Source: JACDBE01 sp963714055
GTDB taxonomy: Bacteria; Actinomycetota; Acidimicrobiia; Spongiisociales; UBA5794
Assembly (NCBI GenBank): GCA_963714055.1
Contig: OY970227.1
Span: 248,001-312,000 of the forward strand
Direction of reading: 5' to 3'
DNA: 64,000 nucleotides
The notes beneath the pieces were generated by a model. The model was not told the origin of the DNA. It did no database searches and was given only the letters and a program-made list of their open reading frames with translations. Below are positions 42,588 through 51,363 of the stretch, piece after piece (the stretch's first letter is position 1; every line of letters begins with the position of its first letter). A program made the translations under genes and the position numbers.

Positions 42588-43712
42588 TCAGCCGGGGAAC
42601 ACCGAGCGGATCTCCTCGGCGACCCGGGTGCGCTGGTCGTCGGTGAGGCTCGACCCCGACGGGATGCACAACCCACGCTCGAACAGCCGCGAAGACACCG
42701 CCCCCCCGAACACCTCGGCGTCGGCGTACAAGGGCTGCAGGTGCATCGGCTTCCACACCGGCCGGGCCTCGATGTCCAACGACTCGAGGTGGAGCCGGAT
42801 GGCCTCGCGGTCGGTGCCGGCGGCCTCCGGGTCGACGGTGAACGTGGTCAGCCAGAACATCGTCCGGTTGCCGGCGCTCTCCTCCATGAACCTCACCCCT
42901 GGCAGGTCGCCGAGCGCCTGCCGGTAGAAGGCGTTGTGGTCGCGCCGTCGCTCGATCCTGCGCTCGAGATCGGCCAGCTGCGCCCTCCCCAGGGCGGCGA
43001 GCAGGTTGCTCATCCGGTAGTTGTACCCCATCACCGTGTGCTCGTAGTGGGGGGAGGGGTCCCGCGCCTGCGTGGCCAGGAACCGCGCCCGGGATGCGGC
43101 GTCGGCATCGTCGGTGACCATCGCCCCGCCACCGCTGGTGGTGATGATCTTGTTGCCGTTGAAGGACAGGGCGGCGCTGTGCCCGAACGACCCGGCGGGC
43201 CGGCCGGCATGGGTGGACCCCAACGCCTCGGCGGCGTCCTCGATCAGGGTGACCCCGTGGCGCTCGCACAGCGGGACGATGGTCGAGTAGTCGGCGCACT
43301 CTCCGTAGAGGTCGACGGTCACCAGGGCGGTGTAGGGACGGCCCTCCCGCTCGGCGGCGTCGAACGCCTCGCCGACCAGGTCGGGATCGATCGCCCACGT
43401 CTCCGCCTCGCTGTCGACCAGCACCACCTCGGCTCCGAGGTAGCGCACCGGGTTCACACTGGCCACGAAGGTGAGGCTCTGCACCAGGACCCTCGTCCCC
43501 GGCCCCACCCCGGCATGCTGCAGTGCCAGGTGGATGGCGGCGGTGCCCGACGACAGGGCCACCCCGTGGGCCCGACCGGTGACGGCGGCCAGCTCCGCCT
43601 CGAAGGCGTCCACCTCGGGGCCCAGCGGCGCCACCCAACCACCGGCGAGCGCCCTCTCCAGGGCGGCGTACTCGTCGCCGGTCAGGTCGGGCGGGGACAG
43701 GTAGACCCTCAA
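42588..43712 (-). CDS. DegT/DnrJ/EryC1/StrS-family PLP aminotransferase
   Basis: 374 residues. SLSFNGNKIITTSGGGAMV holds the PLP Lys; SSGTAAIHLALQHAGVGPG and VDLYGECADYSTI with EDAAEALGS are further family blocks. The pattern is closest to aminotransferases that act on nucleotide-linked keto-sugars (PglE/LegC-like). No sugar epimerase, dehydratase or glycosyltransferase lies near, so the pathway is not visible here. The TTG start overlaps the stop of the M20 gene (TTGA). Confidence 0.88.
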   Translation of the reverse strand: MRVYLSPPDLTGDEYAALERALAGGWVAPLGPEVDAFEAELAAVTGRAHGVALSSGTAAIHLALQHAGVGPGTRVLVQSLTFVASVNPVRYLGAEVVLVDSEAETWAIDPDLVGEAFDAAEREGRPYTALVTVDLYGECADYSTIVPLCERHGVTLIEDAAEALGSTHAGRPAGSFGHSAALSFNGNKIITTSGGGAMVTDDADAASRARFLATQARDPSPHYEHTVMGYNYRMSNLLAALGRAQLADLERRIERRRDHNAFYRQALGDLPGVRFMEESAGNRTMFWLTTFTVDPEAAGTDREAIRLHLESLDIEARPVWKPMHLQPLYADAEVFGGAVSSRLFERGLCIPSGSSLTDDQRTRVAEEIRSVFPG

Positions 43713-45070
43713 GACGCGCCCTCGGCGATGCGCACGCCGAAGCGCTCCACGGTGAGGGCGAGCAGGGCGGTGGTCGCCTCGATGCTGCCGATGCTGACCC
43801 GTTCGTCGTGGCCGTGGAACAGGCGCAGCATCTCCCCGAACCCCATCCGGTCGTCGAAGAGCCCCACCCCATAGGAGACCGCACCCCGGGCGCGCATGAA
43901 CCGGGCATCGGTGGTCACCGGTATCAGCATCGGCAGCAGCGACCGCGACCCGGTCAGCGTGCCGGCGGCGTCGCCGATCGCCTCCCAGAGCGGTCCCGAC
44001 GCCGGCGAGCCGTTGGCCGGGAACGATATGTGGTCGATCACCTCGATCCGGTCGAGGCGGTCGGGGCCGAGCACCTTGCGCAGGTGGTCGTGGACCGTGG
44101 CCTCGTCCTGGCCTGGCACCACCCGTATGTCGAGGTACGCCTCGGCCGAATCCGGCACCACGTTGGACTTGGTGCCGGCGTTGAGGATCGTCGGGGCAAC
44201 GGTGAGGTGGGTGCAGGCGTGGGAGAACCGGGCCAGCGGCTCATCCGCCTCGGCGAGCTCGTCGATGGCTTCGTCGAGCCGGTCGGGATCGGTGAGCCGC
44301 TCCGCCAAGCCTTCGGGCAGGCCGGCCCCGGCGGCGAACTCCGCCCACTCCGCCGAGACGGCGGCGGGCTCGTCGGCGGCGTCGAGCAGGTCGACGGCGC
44401 TGGCCAGTCGCACCAGGGCGTTGTCGGTGCGGTACGGCTGGCTGGCGTGACCAGGGGTCCCCCGGGTGCGCAACACCTTCCACGACGGGCCCTTCTCGGC
44501 GACGGTCACCGGCAGCCCGCCCCCAGCCGCTACCCGGGGGGTCGCGATCTCGGTGAGCACGTAGTCGGCGGGGAGGAGGTCCGGTCGGTGCTCGGCGAGC
44601 CAGCCCGCCCCGTGGACGCCTCCCGCCTCCTCGTCGGCGACGGCGGCGAGCACCAGGTCGCCGGGCAACGGAGCCAGCTCCCCCGACCGGTACCGGGCGA
44701 ACACCGCCGCCATCGCCGCGGTGAGGTTGAGCATGTCGACGGCTCCCCGCCCCCACACGTACCCGTCGTCGACCTCGGCGGCGAACGGGTCGACACTCCA
44801 ACCGGACGCCGTCACCGGCACCACGTCGAGGTGGGGCAGCAGCACGAGCGCCGGGGCTCCACGGGTCGAGCCGGGCACCCGGAACACCACGCTCTGCCGG
44901 CCCGGGTGTGGCTCGACGACCTCGCCCTCGACGCCGAGATACCCCTGCAGGGTCGCCACCGAGCGGTGCTCGTGCCCCGAGTCCGGGGTGCCGTCGTTGA
45001 CGCAGGCGTTGCGAATCAGCTCCTGCAGCAGCTCAACCACTTCCGAAGTCGGGACGCCCCCGGTCTTCAT
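43709..45070 (-). CDS. M20-family metallopeptidase / deacylase
   Basis: 453 residues. VLLPHLDVVPV has the first zinc His/Asp, GRGAVDMLN the bridging Asp, ADEEAGGVHGAGWL the catalytic Glu pair, and LFHGHDERVS a zinc His; the lid domain (RGTPGHASQPYRTDNAL) lies between. Such enzymes cleave dipeptides or N-acyl amino acids. I use ATG at 45070 because GGGGTGA stands just upstream; the ATG at 45085 has none. It begins 4 bp after the GNAT stop. Confidence 0.9.
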   Translation of the reverse strand: MKTGGVPTSEVVELLQELIRNACVNDGTPDSGHEHRSVATLQGYLGVEGEVVEPHPGRQSVVFRVPGSTRGAPALVLLPHLDVVPVTASGWSVDPFAAEVDDGYVWGRGAVDMLNLTAAMAAVFARYRSGELAPLPGDLVLAAVADEEAGGVHGAGWLAEHRPDLLPADYVLTEIATPRVAAGGGLPVTVAEKGPSWKVLRTRGTPGHASQPYRTDNALVRLASAVDLLDAADEPAAVSAEWAEFAAGAGLPEGLAERLTDPDRLDEAIDELAEADEPLARFSHACTHLTVAPTILNAGTKSNVVPDSAEAYLDIRVVPGQDEATVHDHLRKVLGPDRLDRIEVIDHISFPANGSPASGPLWEAIGDAAGTLTGSRSLLPMLIPVTTDARFMRARGAVSYGVGLFDDRMGFGEMLRLFHGHDERVSIGSIEATTALLALTVERFGVRIAEGAS

Positions 45071-45074
45071 GTCT

Positions 45075-45548
45075 TCACCCCGCATCGTGGTACATGACGA
45101 TGAGCCGGGCGGAGAAGCCGTGCGCCTCGAAGAAGTTCTTGGCGTTGCGGTGGCCGGGGCTCACCCGGGCATCGAAGTGGCGGTGGCCACGGCCGGCGAA
45201 GTCGTCCATCAGGAGGGTGAGCATGCGGTCCCCGACCCCCACTCCCCTCGCCTCGGGGGTGGTGTACACCAGTCGCACCACGCACACCGGCGCCCCACCG
45301 GCCTGGGGCAGGAGCGGCTCGCTGCGCGCCCAGGCGAACCCGACCACGACCCCTTCGATCTCGCCGACCACCAGCCGGGAACCGGGGTCGCCCATGACGT
45401 CGGCGATCGCCTCTGCCGCCGGCTCGGCCAGCCCGTCGGCGAGCGGCCACATAGGGCGGAGTGCGGCCTGCTCCCCCACCGCCTCCCGGTAGAGGTCGAG
45501 GACCGCGGGCGCATCGTCACCGGTGGCGAGCCTGCTCGACGGATCCAT
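45075..45548 (-). CDS. GNAT-family N-acetyltransferase
   Basis: 157 residues. VCVVRLVYTTPEARGVGVGD then RMLTLLMDDF is the acetyl-CoA-binding core (motif A), followed by GHRNAKNFFEAHGFSARLIVM (motif B). The acceptor is unknown. It is first in a coupled unit with the M20 peptidase and the DegT aminotransferase. A 10-bp-stem hairpin just upstream (45620-45642) separates it from the DUF4193 gene. Confidence 0.86.
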   Translation of the reverse strand: MDPSSRLATGDDAPAVLDLYREAVGEQAALRPMWPLADGLAEPAAEAIADVMGDPGSRLVVGEIEGVVVGFAWARSEPLLPQAGGAPVCVVRLVYTTPEARGVGVGDRMLTLLMDDFAGRGHRHFDARVSPGHRNAKNFFEAHGFSARLIVMYHDAG

Positions 45549-45619
45549 GTGGAATGAGAGCGTAGGGACGTCCCAACCGCACCGCGATGAGGGGCCGGCC
45601 GAACAGCAAAGGAGCATCC

Positions 45620-45642
45620 GTGGACGCTCTCCGAGCGTCCAC
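45620..45642 (-). terminator. Hairpin downstream of the DUF4193 gene
   Basis: GTGGACGCTC, loop TCC, GAGCGTCCAC: a perfect 10-bp stem starting 3 nt after the DUF4193 stop. It is followed by only a short T-poor stretch, so it may end transcription weakly or stabilise the 3' end. Confidence 0.5.
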
Positions 45643-45645
45643 CGC

Positions 45646-46122
45646 TCAAGGGGCGCAGTCTCGACAGAGCATCTGCCGGGCGTTGGCGAGCTGGCTGCGC
45701 TTCAGCACGAGGAAGCAGTTGCTGCAGACGAACTCGTCGGCGCCTCGCTCCGGCCCGGCCTCGCCTTCCATGGCCAGCTGCTCCCGTCGGATGGCCCGCA
45801 GCTCCGCCGCCTCGTCGACGATCAGCGTCTCGGACTCCTCGTCGTCCGTGAGCATCTCGAGCTCCTCGGCCTCGAGCTCGTCGAGCGCCTCGTCCGACTC
45901 CTCGTCGCCCTCGCCTTCGACGTCGCCGTCGTCTTCCTCGTCGACCAGGACTACTTCGACGGCGACGTCGAGCTCCTCGTCGAGCTCTTCGAGATCCTCC
46001 TCGACGTCGGGTTCGCCGTCGAAGTCCTCGTCGCCCCACTCGCTGTCGGCGGGCTCGGCGACGTTCTCGACATCGCCGTCGCCGGTCAGAACCTCGAGGT
46101 CGTCGTGGTCTCGGTCGGTCAT
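45646..46122 (-). CDS. DUF4193-type acidic zinc-ribbon protein
   Basis: 158 residues. Residues 1-105 are extremely acidic (runs such as EEDLEELDEELDVAVE). The C-terminus reads FVCSNCFLVLKRSQLANARQ then CRDC, a CxxC/CxxC zinc ribbon typical of the actinobacterial DUF4193 family. Such proteins are often near RNA polymerase partners; a direct function is unknown. The acidic part is longer than in mycobacterial members. It has a strong-looking promoter (TATACT). Confidence 0.85.
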   Translation of the reverse strand: MTDRDHDDLEVLTGDGDVENVAEPADSEWGDEDFDGEPDVEEDLEELDEELDVAVEVVLVDEEDDGDVEGEGDEESDEALDELEAEELEMLTDDEESETLIVDEAAELRAIRREQLAMEGEAGPERGADEFVCSNCFLVLKRSQLANARQMLCRDCAP

Positions 46123-46153
46123 GCTGGCCTTCGTCTCCCCGATGCGGCGCCGG

Positions 46154-46159
46154 AGTATA
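46154..46159 (-). promoter_or_regulatory. -10 element of the DUF4193 gene
   Basis: TATACT, five of six bases of the consensus, about 31 nt before the ATG. A GGGGAGACGAAGG stretch before the start serves as ribosome binding site. Confidence 0.5.
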
Positions 46160-46231
46160 TCGGTCGATGTCCAGCGGGGAACAGGCCCCCGGTCTGGGTT
46201 GTTCCCGGCCGCCGGAGGGAGCCGCAGTCGG

Positions 46232-47134
46232 TCAGATCACGAAGTCGATCGCCCCGGGGCGAACGGTGATTCGCACCGACCCGCTGCCCACCATCTCGCC
46301 ATCAGCCTCCACCGGCCAGTCCTCCGGGACGGTGATGGTGAGCCGGGACGCCCGTCCCCGCTTGACCGCCGGGTGGCGAAGGTGGTTGCCCCGGATCACC
46401 CGTGGCATCAGATCGAACGCCCGCCACTTCGAGCAGGTGAACGCCTCGATGTCGACGGCGCCGTCCTGCAGCGACGCCTGGGGGGCGACGTTGAGGCCAC
46501 CCCCGAAGAACTGGCCGTTGGCCACCACCACGGTGATCGCCTCCTCCTCGATGCGGCGTCCGCCGAGGTCGACGACCACCGGGGCCCGTCCGAAGGTGGC
46601 CAGGCTCAGCCAGAAGGCCGCGGTGTACCGGAGCGACCCGAGCCGGGATGGCAGCCGGTTCGCCCGCTGCGCCGAGCGGGCCACCAACCCGACGTTGGCG
46701 GCGTTCAGGAACCACCGCGACCCGAACGATCCCTCGATCAGGCCGACGTCGACGCGGTAGGTGCGTCCCGATGCCAGCAATGGCACCGCACCCTCGATGG
46801 TGCGGGGCAGGGCGAACGTCCGGATGAAGTCGGAGCCGGAGCCGGCCGGGATGATGGCCATGGTCGGCGGCTCGTCCCACTCGGCGGCCATCAGGCCGTT
46901 GAGCAACCAGTGGGCCGTGCCGTCACCGCCCACCGAGGCGAACCGGCGGTACCCGCGTTCCCTGCCCTGGCCGACGAGGACGGCGACGTGCTCCTGGGTA
47001 TCGGAGACGACCACCTCCGCCTCCACCCCTGCTTGGTCGAGGGCGGCTCCGAGCCGCCTGCTCACGTCGATGCCCATGCCCGCCGCCGGGTTCCGCACCA
47101 CCCACCAGCTCACCGCATCACCCAAGGACCCCAC
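46232..47134 (-). CDS. Diacylglycerol/lipid kinase-family protein
   Basis: 300 residues. FASVGGDGTAHWLLNGLM (GGDGT nucleotide-binding motif), IPAGSGSDFIRTF and a C-terminal VEADGEMVGSG block are typical of the DAGK catalytic fold. Bacterial members phosphorylate diacylglycerol, sphingoid bases or sit in other lipid pathways; which one is not clear. The start is GTG at 47134 or a later GTG at 47113. It is divergent from the DUF4331 gene. Confidence 0.86.
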   Translation of the reverse strand: MGSLGDAVSWWVVRNPAAGMGIDVSRRLGAALDQAGVEAEVVVSDTQEHVAVLVGQGRERGYRRFASVGGDGTAHWLLNGLMAAEWDEPPTMAIIPAGSGSDFIRTFALPRTIEGAVPLLASGRTYRVDVGLIEGSFGSRWFLNAANVGLVARSAQRANRLPSRLGSLRYTAAFWLSLATFGRAPVVVDLGGRRIEEEAITVVVANGQFFGGGLNVAPQASLQDGAVDIEAFTCSKWRAFDLMPRVIRGNHLRHPAVKRGRASRLTITVPEDWPVEADGEMVGSGSVRITVRPGAIDFVI

Positions 47135-47214
47135 CGAGCAGAACTGCCAATCCGCGGCCCCCCGCCGCTCCGAACCGGTGGCAACCAGAGTCCCCGACGA
47201 AGGGAGACCTCCTC

Positions 47215-48339
47215 ATGACCCTGGCACGAAGGGCTGCGCCGATCGCAGCACTCATCGCGCTGACGGCGCTGACCATGGCGCTGCTGTCACCCGTGGACGG
47301 CGTCGATGCCGCCGACCATCTGGACGCTCCGGGCACCATGTCACCGAGCGGCCGGACGGACCTCGACATCAACGACGTGTACGTGTTCGAGGCGAACTCG
47401 GGCAAGACCGTCATCGCGGCGACGGTACACCCTCTCGCCTCCACCGACTCGCGCTTCGCCGACGCCGCCGACGGCGTCTACGAGCTGCGAGTCGACACCA
47501 ACGGCGACGCTCGGACCAACATCTCGTACGTCTTCACGTTCGACGACGACGGCTCGACCGTGGCCGTGGCGCGGGCAACCGGGCGAACCGGTGAGGGCCC
47601 GTGGCTCAACGGCAAGAAGCTGGGCGGTGGCGACGTCGGCGACGTGATCACGCTGTCCGACGGCACCAAGCTGTTCACCGGGTTGCGCTCCGACCCGTTC
47701 TTCTTCGACCTCTCAGGGTTCCTGGGGACGGTCGAAGGACGCGGCGACGACGCCCTCGGCAACGACCCGACCGACTTCTTCGCCGACCTCAACACCCTGG
47801 CCATCGTCATCGAGGTGCCCGACAGTCGTCTTGCCGGTGGCAACCCGATCGGGGTGTGGGCCCGGACCAGCCTGGCCAGCGGCAAGCAGGTCGATCGGAT
47901 GGGCCGTCCCGCCATCAACACGGTGGTGAACAGCTCAGGCCCGATCGTCGGCACCCGCACCAACGCCAAGAACCAGTTCAATGCCACCCGACCGATCGGC
48001 GACGTGCTCAAGTGGACGGACGAGACGATCAACGCCCTCCAGGCGTTCTCGGCGCTCGACACTGAAGGCCCGTACAGCGACGACCAGGCGGCTGCCCTGG
48101 CGACGGTCCTGATGCCGGACATGGTCACCTTCGACAAGGCGTCGACCCTGCCGGCTCCGCTCAACGGGCGGGCGCTGGCGGACGACGTGATCGACGTCGA
48201 GTTGCGGGTGATCACCGGGGGCGACCCCCTCGGCCTGTTCATGGACCGGGATGCCGACGGCGGTGTGAACTCCGACGGTGTCGGCCCGCACGACGACTAC
48301 CTGACCGTGTTCCCGTACCTCGGCGTGCCGCACTCCTGA
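47215..48339 (+). CDS. Secreted DUF4331-family protein
   Basis: 374 residues. A signal peptide with basic start and hydrophobic core (LARRAAPIAALIALTALTMA) ends before DAADHLDAP, the classic DUF4331 beginning. Further family marks are DLDINDVYVFE, DPFFFDLSGF and the late NDVIDVELR-like segment (ADDVIDVELRVITGG). It is predicted to be extracellular and beta-rich with unknown activity. The ATG has GGAGACC upstream. A 16-bp-stem hairpin follows the gene, so its mRNA may be kept more stable than the genes downstream. Confidence 0.87.
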   Translation: MTLARRAAPIAALIALTALTMALLSPVDGVDAADHLDAPGTMSPSGRTDLDINDVYVFEANSGKTVIAATVHPLASTDSRFADAADGVYELRVDTNGDARTNISYVFTFDDDGSTVAVARATGRTGEGPWLNGKKLGGGDVGDVITLSDGTKLFTGLRSDPFFFDLSGFLGTVEGRGDDALGNDPTDFFADLNTLAIVIEVPDSRLAGGNPIGVWARTSLASGKQVDRMGRPAINTVVNSSGPIVGTRTNAKNQFNATRPIGDVLKWTDETINALQAFSALDTEGPYSDDQAAALATVLMPDMVTFDKASTLPAPLNGRALADDVIDVELRVITGGDPLGLFMDRDADGGVNSDGVGPHDDYLTVFPYLGVPHS

Positions 48340-48351
48340 CACGCCGGACCC

Positions 48352-48396
48352 GGTGCCGGGATGGGCGCGACTCGGGGGACCGCCCATCCCGGCACC
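48352..48396 (+). terminator. Perfect 16-bp intercistronic hairpin
   Basis: GGTGCCGGGATGGGCG (48352-48367), a 13-nt loop, then CGCCCATCCCGGCACC (48381-48396). All 16 pairs match. There is no T tract; the ribosome binding site of the next gene (GAGGAGG) starts about 8 nt later. This suggests partial termination or mRNA protection between DUF4331 and the TPR gene. Confidence 0.65.
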
Positions 48397-48416
48397 ACCT
48401 CACCGAGGAGGATCTG

Positions 48417-49757
48417 ATGCGACGGGGACGACTGCTCGCCATTGCGATCGCCGTCGTCCTCGTCGCCGGCGTTCCCCGGCTGGTCCGGGCGATCGACGGC
48501 GGCGGGGCGACGGAACCACGGGTGTTCGCCACCAGCCTCCCTTCGCCGACGAGCGAAGACACCACCCCGACGGCCGGCATCGGCGAGCTGGACCGGCTGA
48601 TCACGGTGGTGTCGGCACGGCTCGAGGGGCACGACAACTACCTCGACGTGCGCACCCTCGGTGAGCTCCATCTCGCCCGGGCGCACCGCGACGGGAGCCT
48701 CGCCGACTACGAGGAGGCGGTTCGCCTCCTCACCGGCACCCATCAGCGCGATCCAGACGACCCGGACGGTTCCACCGCCCTCGCCGCGACCCATCTCGCC
48801 CTCCACCGATTCGGCCAAGCCGCAGACCTCGCCGGGACCGCGTTGGCCGCCGCCCCCGACCACGTCGGCGCCCACGCCGTGCTCGGCGACGCCTCCCTGG
48901 CGACCGGCGACGTGGAGACGGCCCGGGCCGCGTTCGCCGTGCTCACCGCCGCCCTGCCCGGCGACCCGGCGGTGGCGGTGCGGCTCAGCGAGCTCGCCTG
49001 GCAGACCGGTGACGTGACCGGCTCGCGGCGGCACTCCTCGCAGGCGGTGGAACGAGCCAGGACCCTCGGGCTCACCGGTCGCGATCTCGCCTTCTACCTC
49101 ACGTACGACGCCCACCGCGCCCTCGACTCCGGCGACGGCGATACCGCCGAGGCGCGGCTCACCGAGGCCCTCTCCGCCGCCCCCGACGACGCGACGACGC
49201 TGGCCGAGCTCGGCCGGCTGCGTGCCACCGAGGGAGACCTGCTCGCCGCCGAGGAGGCGTACCGTCGGTCCACCGAGCTGCGCCCCGACCCGGACACCCT
49301 GGTGGCGCTGGGTGACGTCTTAACCGCCGTCGGCGACCACGACGGGGCAGACGACGCATACGCAACGGTGGAAGCCGTGGTGGCGCTGGCATCGGGCGCC
49401 GAGGTGTACCGGGGCGCCCTGGCACGGTTCCACACCGAGCACGGCGACCCGGGTACGGCAGTGGACCTGGCCGTCGCCGAGGCCGAGGCACGTCGCGACC
49501 CGGCGACGCTGGAGACCCTCGGCCGGGCACTCACCGCCGCCGGACGCCATGCCGAGGCGCAGCAAGCGCTCGACCGGGCCCTGGCCACTGGGATCGTCGA
49601 CGCCGGGCTCCTCTATGCGTCCGGGGTGGTCGCCGCCTCACTCGGCGACGCCGAACGTGCGGTGCACGACCTCGAGGCGGCTCTGTCGATCGACCCGGGG
49701 TTCCATCCGATCGAGGCCGGCGACGCCGCCCGCCTCGTCGAGGAGCTGACACCGTGA
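48417..49757 (+). CDS. TPR-repeat protein of the DUF4331 cluster
   Basis: 446 residues. A hydrophobic start (RLLAIAIAVVLVAGVPRLV) gives a signal anchor or signal peptide, so the protein is outside the cytoplasm. It then has eight or more helix pairs of TPR type, for example AAEEAYRRSTELRPDPDTLVAL-like and AQQALDRALATGIVDAGLLYAS-like units. TPRs bind partner proteins, probably the DUF4331 or NicO products. The GTG of the next gene overlaps its stop. Confidence 0.83.
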   Translation: MRRGRLLAIAIAVVLVAGVPRLVRAIDGGGATEPRVFATSLPSPTSEDTTPTAGIGELDRLITVVSARLEGHDNYLDVRTLGELHLARAHRDGSLADYEEAVRLLTGTHQRDPDDPDGSTALAATHLALHRFGQAADLAGTALAAAPDHVGAHAVLGDASLATGDVETARAAFAVLTAALPGDPAVAVRLSELAWQTGDVTGSRRHSSQAVERARTLGLTGRDLAFYLTYDAHRALDSGDGDTAEARLTEALSAAPDDATTLAELGRLRATEGDLLAAEEAYRRSTELRPDPDTLVALGDVLTAVGDHDGADDAYATVEAVVALASGAEVYRGALARFHTEHGDPGTAVDLAVAEAEARRDPATLETLGRALTAAGRHAEAQQALDRALATGIVDAGLLYASGVVAASLGDAERAVHDLEAALSIDPGFHPIEAGDAARLVEELTP

Positions 49758-51274
49758 GGCGGATGGCCATCGTCATCGGGACGCTCGTCGCGGTGCTGTT
49801 CACCGCGGCGCCGGCCGGGGCGCACCCTCTCGGCAACGTCTCCGTGAGTCACCACCTCGGCGTCCTGGTCACCCCGGGTGCCGTCGAGGTCACCCATCTC
49901 GTCGACATGGCGGAGATCCCGGCCTTCCGGGCGCTGCGCCAGATCGACTCCAACGGTGACGGCGCGGCGACGGCGGCCGAATTGGGCTCCTGGGCGACGG
50001 ACGAGTGCGCCAGGCGACGCCAGGCCACGAAGGTGGATGTGGCGGGCACGCCGGTCGAGCTCGTCGGTGGCAGTTCGACGGCGGTGACGTCGCCGGGCGA
50101 GGCGGGCCTGCAGACCCTTCTCCTCACGTGTCGATCGGGAGGGGCGATCTCGCTGGGAGGCGCCACCGAGGTCGAGGTGGTGAACGCGGACGACGCCGGC
50201 CTGGTCGGCTGGCGGGAGGTCGTCGTCGCCGGCAACGGTGTGGCCATCGACAGCGTGGCGCCCTCGACCAGCCCGAGCGACCTGCTGCGGGCCTATCCCG
50301 AGGGCCAGGTGAGCGACGTCCGCCGAGCTGTCGCCACGGTCACCCCGGACGGCTCCCCGGCAGGGTCCACCCGGGACGGTTCGGAGGCGACCGCCGGGGA
50401 CCTGGCGGCGGCAGGCGAGAGCGCCCCTCCTGTGGTGGGCGCTCTCGGGGAGCTCGTCGGTGGCGCATCGGCAGGGGGGACCGGGCTCGCCGTCGCCGCC
50501 GCCTTCGCCCTCGGGCTCGCCCATGCCCTGGCGCCGGGCCACGGCAAAGCGCTGATGGCCGCCTATCTCGTCGGGCGCTCCGGCACCGTCCGCCACGCCG
50601 TCGGGATCGGCGCCTCGGTGGCCGTCTCCCATACCCTCGGCGTCGCCGTGCTCGGCCTGCTGACGCTGGCGGCCTCGTCGACCTTCGAGCCGTCCGCCGT
50701 CTACCCGTGGCTCTCGGTGGGCGCCGGCGTGGTCGTCCTGGCTCTCGGCGGTTCGTTGCTGGCCCGCGCCGGTACCCGGGTGCTCGCCCACCGGCGCGGC
50801 GGGCAAGGCCACAGCCATGCCGATGGCCATGGGCACAGCCACCACCATGACCGGGGACACGATCATGGCCACGCCCATGACGGCGCCCACGGGCACAGCC
50901 ACGGCCAAACGCACGGGCACGACCACGGCCCCAGCGATGTGACCGGCTCGGGGTGGAAGTCGTTCGCCGCCCTCGGCCTGTCCGGTGGCCTCGTCCCCTC
51001 GGCGTCGGCGGTGGTTCTGTTGCTCGGGGCGGTCCACCTCGGCAGGGTCGGGCTCGGCCTCGTCCTCGTGGCCGCCTTCGGAGGGGGAATGGCCTTCGCC
51101 CTCACCGGCGTCGGGATGCTGGTGGTACTGGTTCGGTCCCGCGGAGCCCGCCTGCTGCCCGACCGGGTCAGCCCCCTCCTCGCAACGGCCCTGCCCGTCG
51201 TCATGGGGATCGTGGTGCTCGGTGCCGGGGTCTACATGACCTGGAGCGCGGTCGCCGATGTCGGCGCGCTGTGA
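49754..51274 (+). CDS. NicO/RcnA-like metal transporter with His-rich loop
   Basis: 506 residues. A signal peptide (IVIGTLVAVLFTAAPAGA) and an extracellular N-terminal domain of about 200 residues, with an EF-hand-like DSNGDGAAT, come first. A membrane domain follows with the NicO signature AHALAPGHGKALMAAYLVGR, then a long His-rich loop near residues 355-395 (GHSHADGHGHSHHHDRGHDH and more), then GLSGGLVPSASAVVLLLGA, and a terminal TM pair. It resembles the NicO/RcnA nickel-cobalt exporters; metal and direction are inferred. It is translationally coupled to the TPR gene. Confidence 0.87.
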   Translation: MRRMAIVIGTLVAVLFTAAPAGAHPLGNVSVSHHLGVLVTPGAVEVTHLVDMAEIPAFRALRQIDSNGDGAATAAELGSWATDECARRRQATKVDVAGTPVELVGGSSTAVTSPGEAGLQTLLLTCRSGGAISLGGATEVEVVNADDAGLVGWREVVVAGNGVAIDSVAPSTSPSDLLRAYPEGQVSDVRRAVATVTPDGSPAGSTRDGSEATAGDLAAAGESAPPVVGALGELVGGASAGGTGLAVAAAFALGLAHALAPGHGKALMAAYLVGRSGTVRHAVGIGASVAVSHTLGVAVLGLLTLAASSTFEPSAVYPWLSVGAGVVVLALGGSLLARAGTRVLAHRRGGQGHSHADGHGHSHHHDRGHDHGHAHDGAHGHSHGQTHGHDHGPSDVTGSGWKSFAALGLSGGLVPSASAVVLLLGAVHLGRVGLGLVLVAAFGGGMAFALTGVGMLVVLVRSRGARLLPDRVSPLLATALPVVMGIVVLGAGVYMTWSAVADVGAL

Positions 51275-51363
51275 CCGCCGGCGCCACTGCGCCCGTCGTC
51301 CCCGGGTGGCGGGCGGTGTGCCGGGCGGTCGTCGACGTCACGAGTAGGCTCACCACCCCTGGC

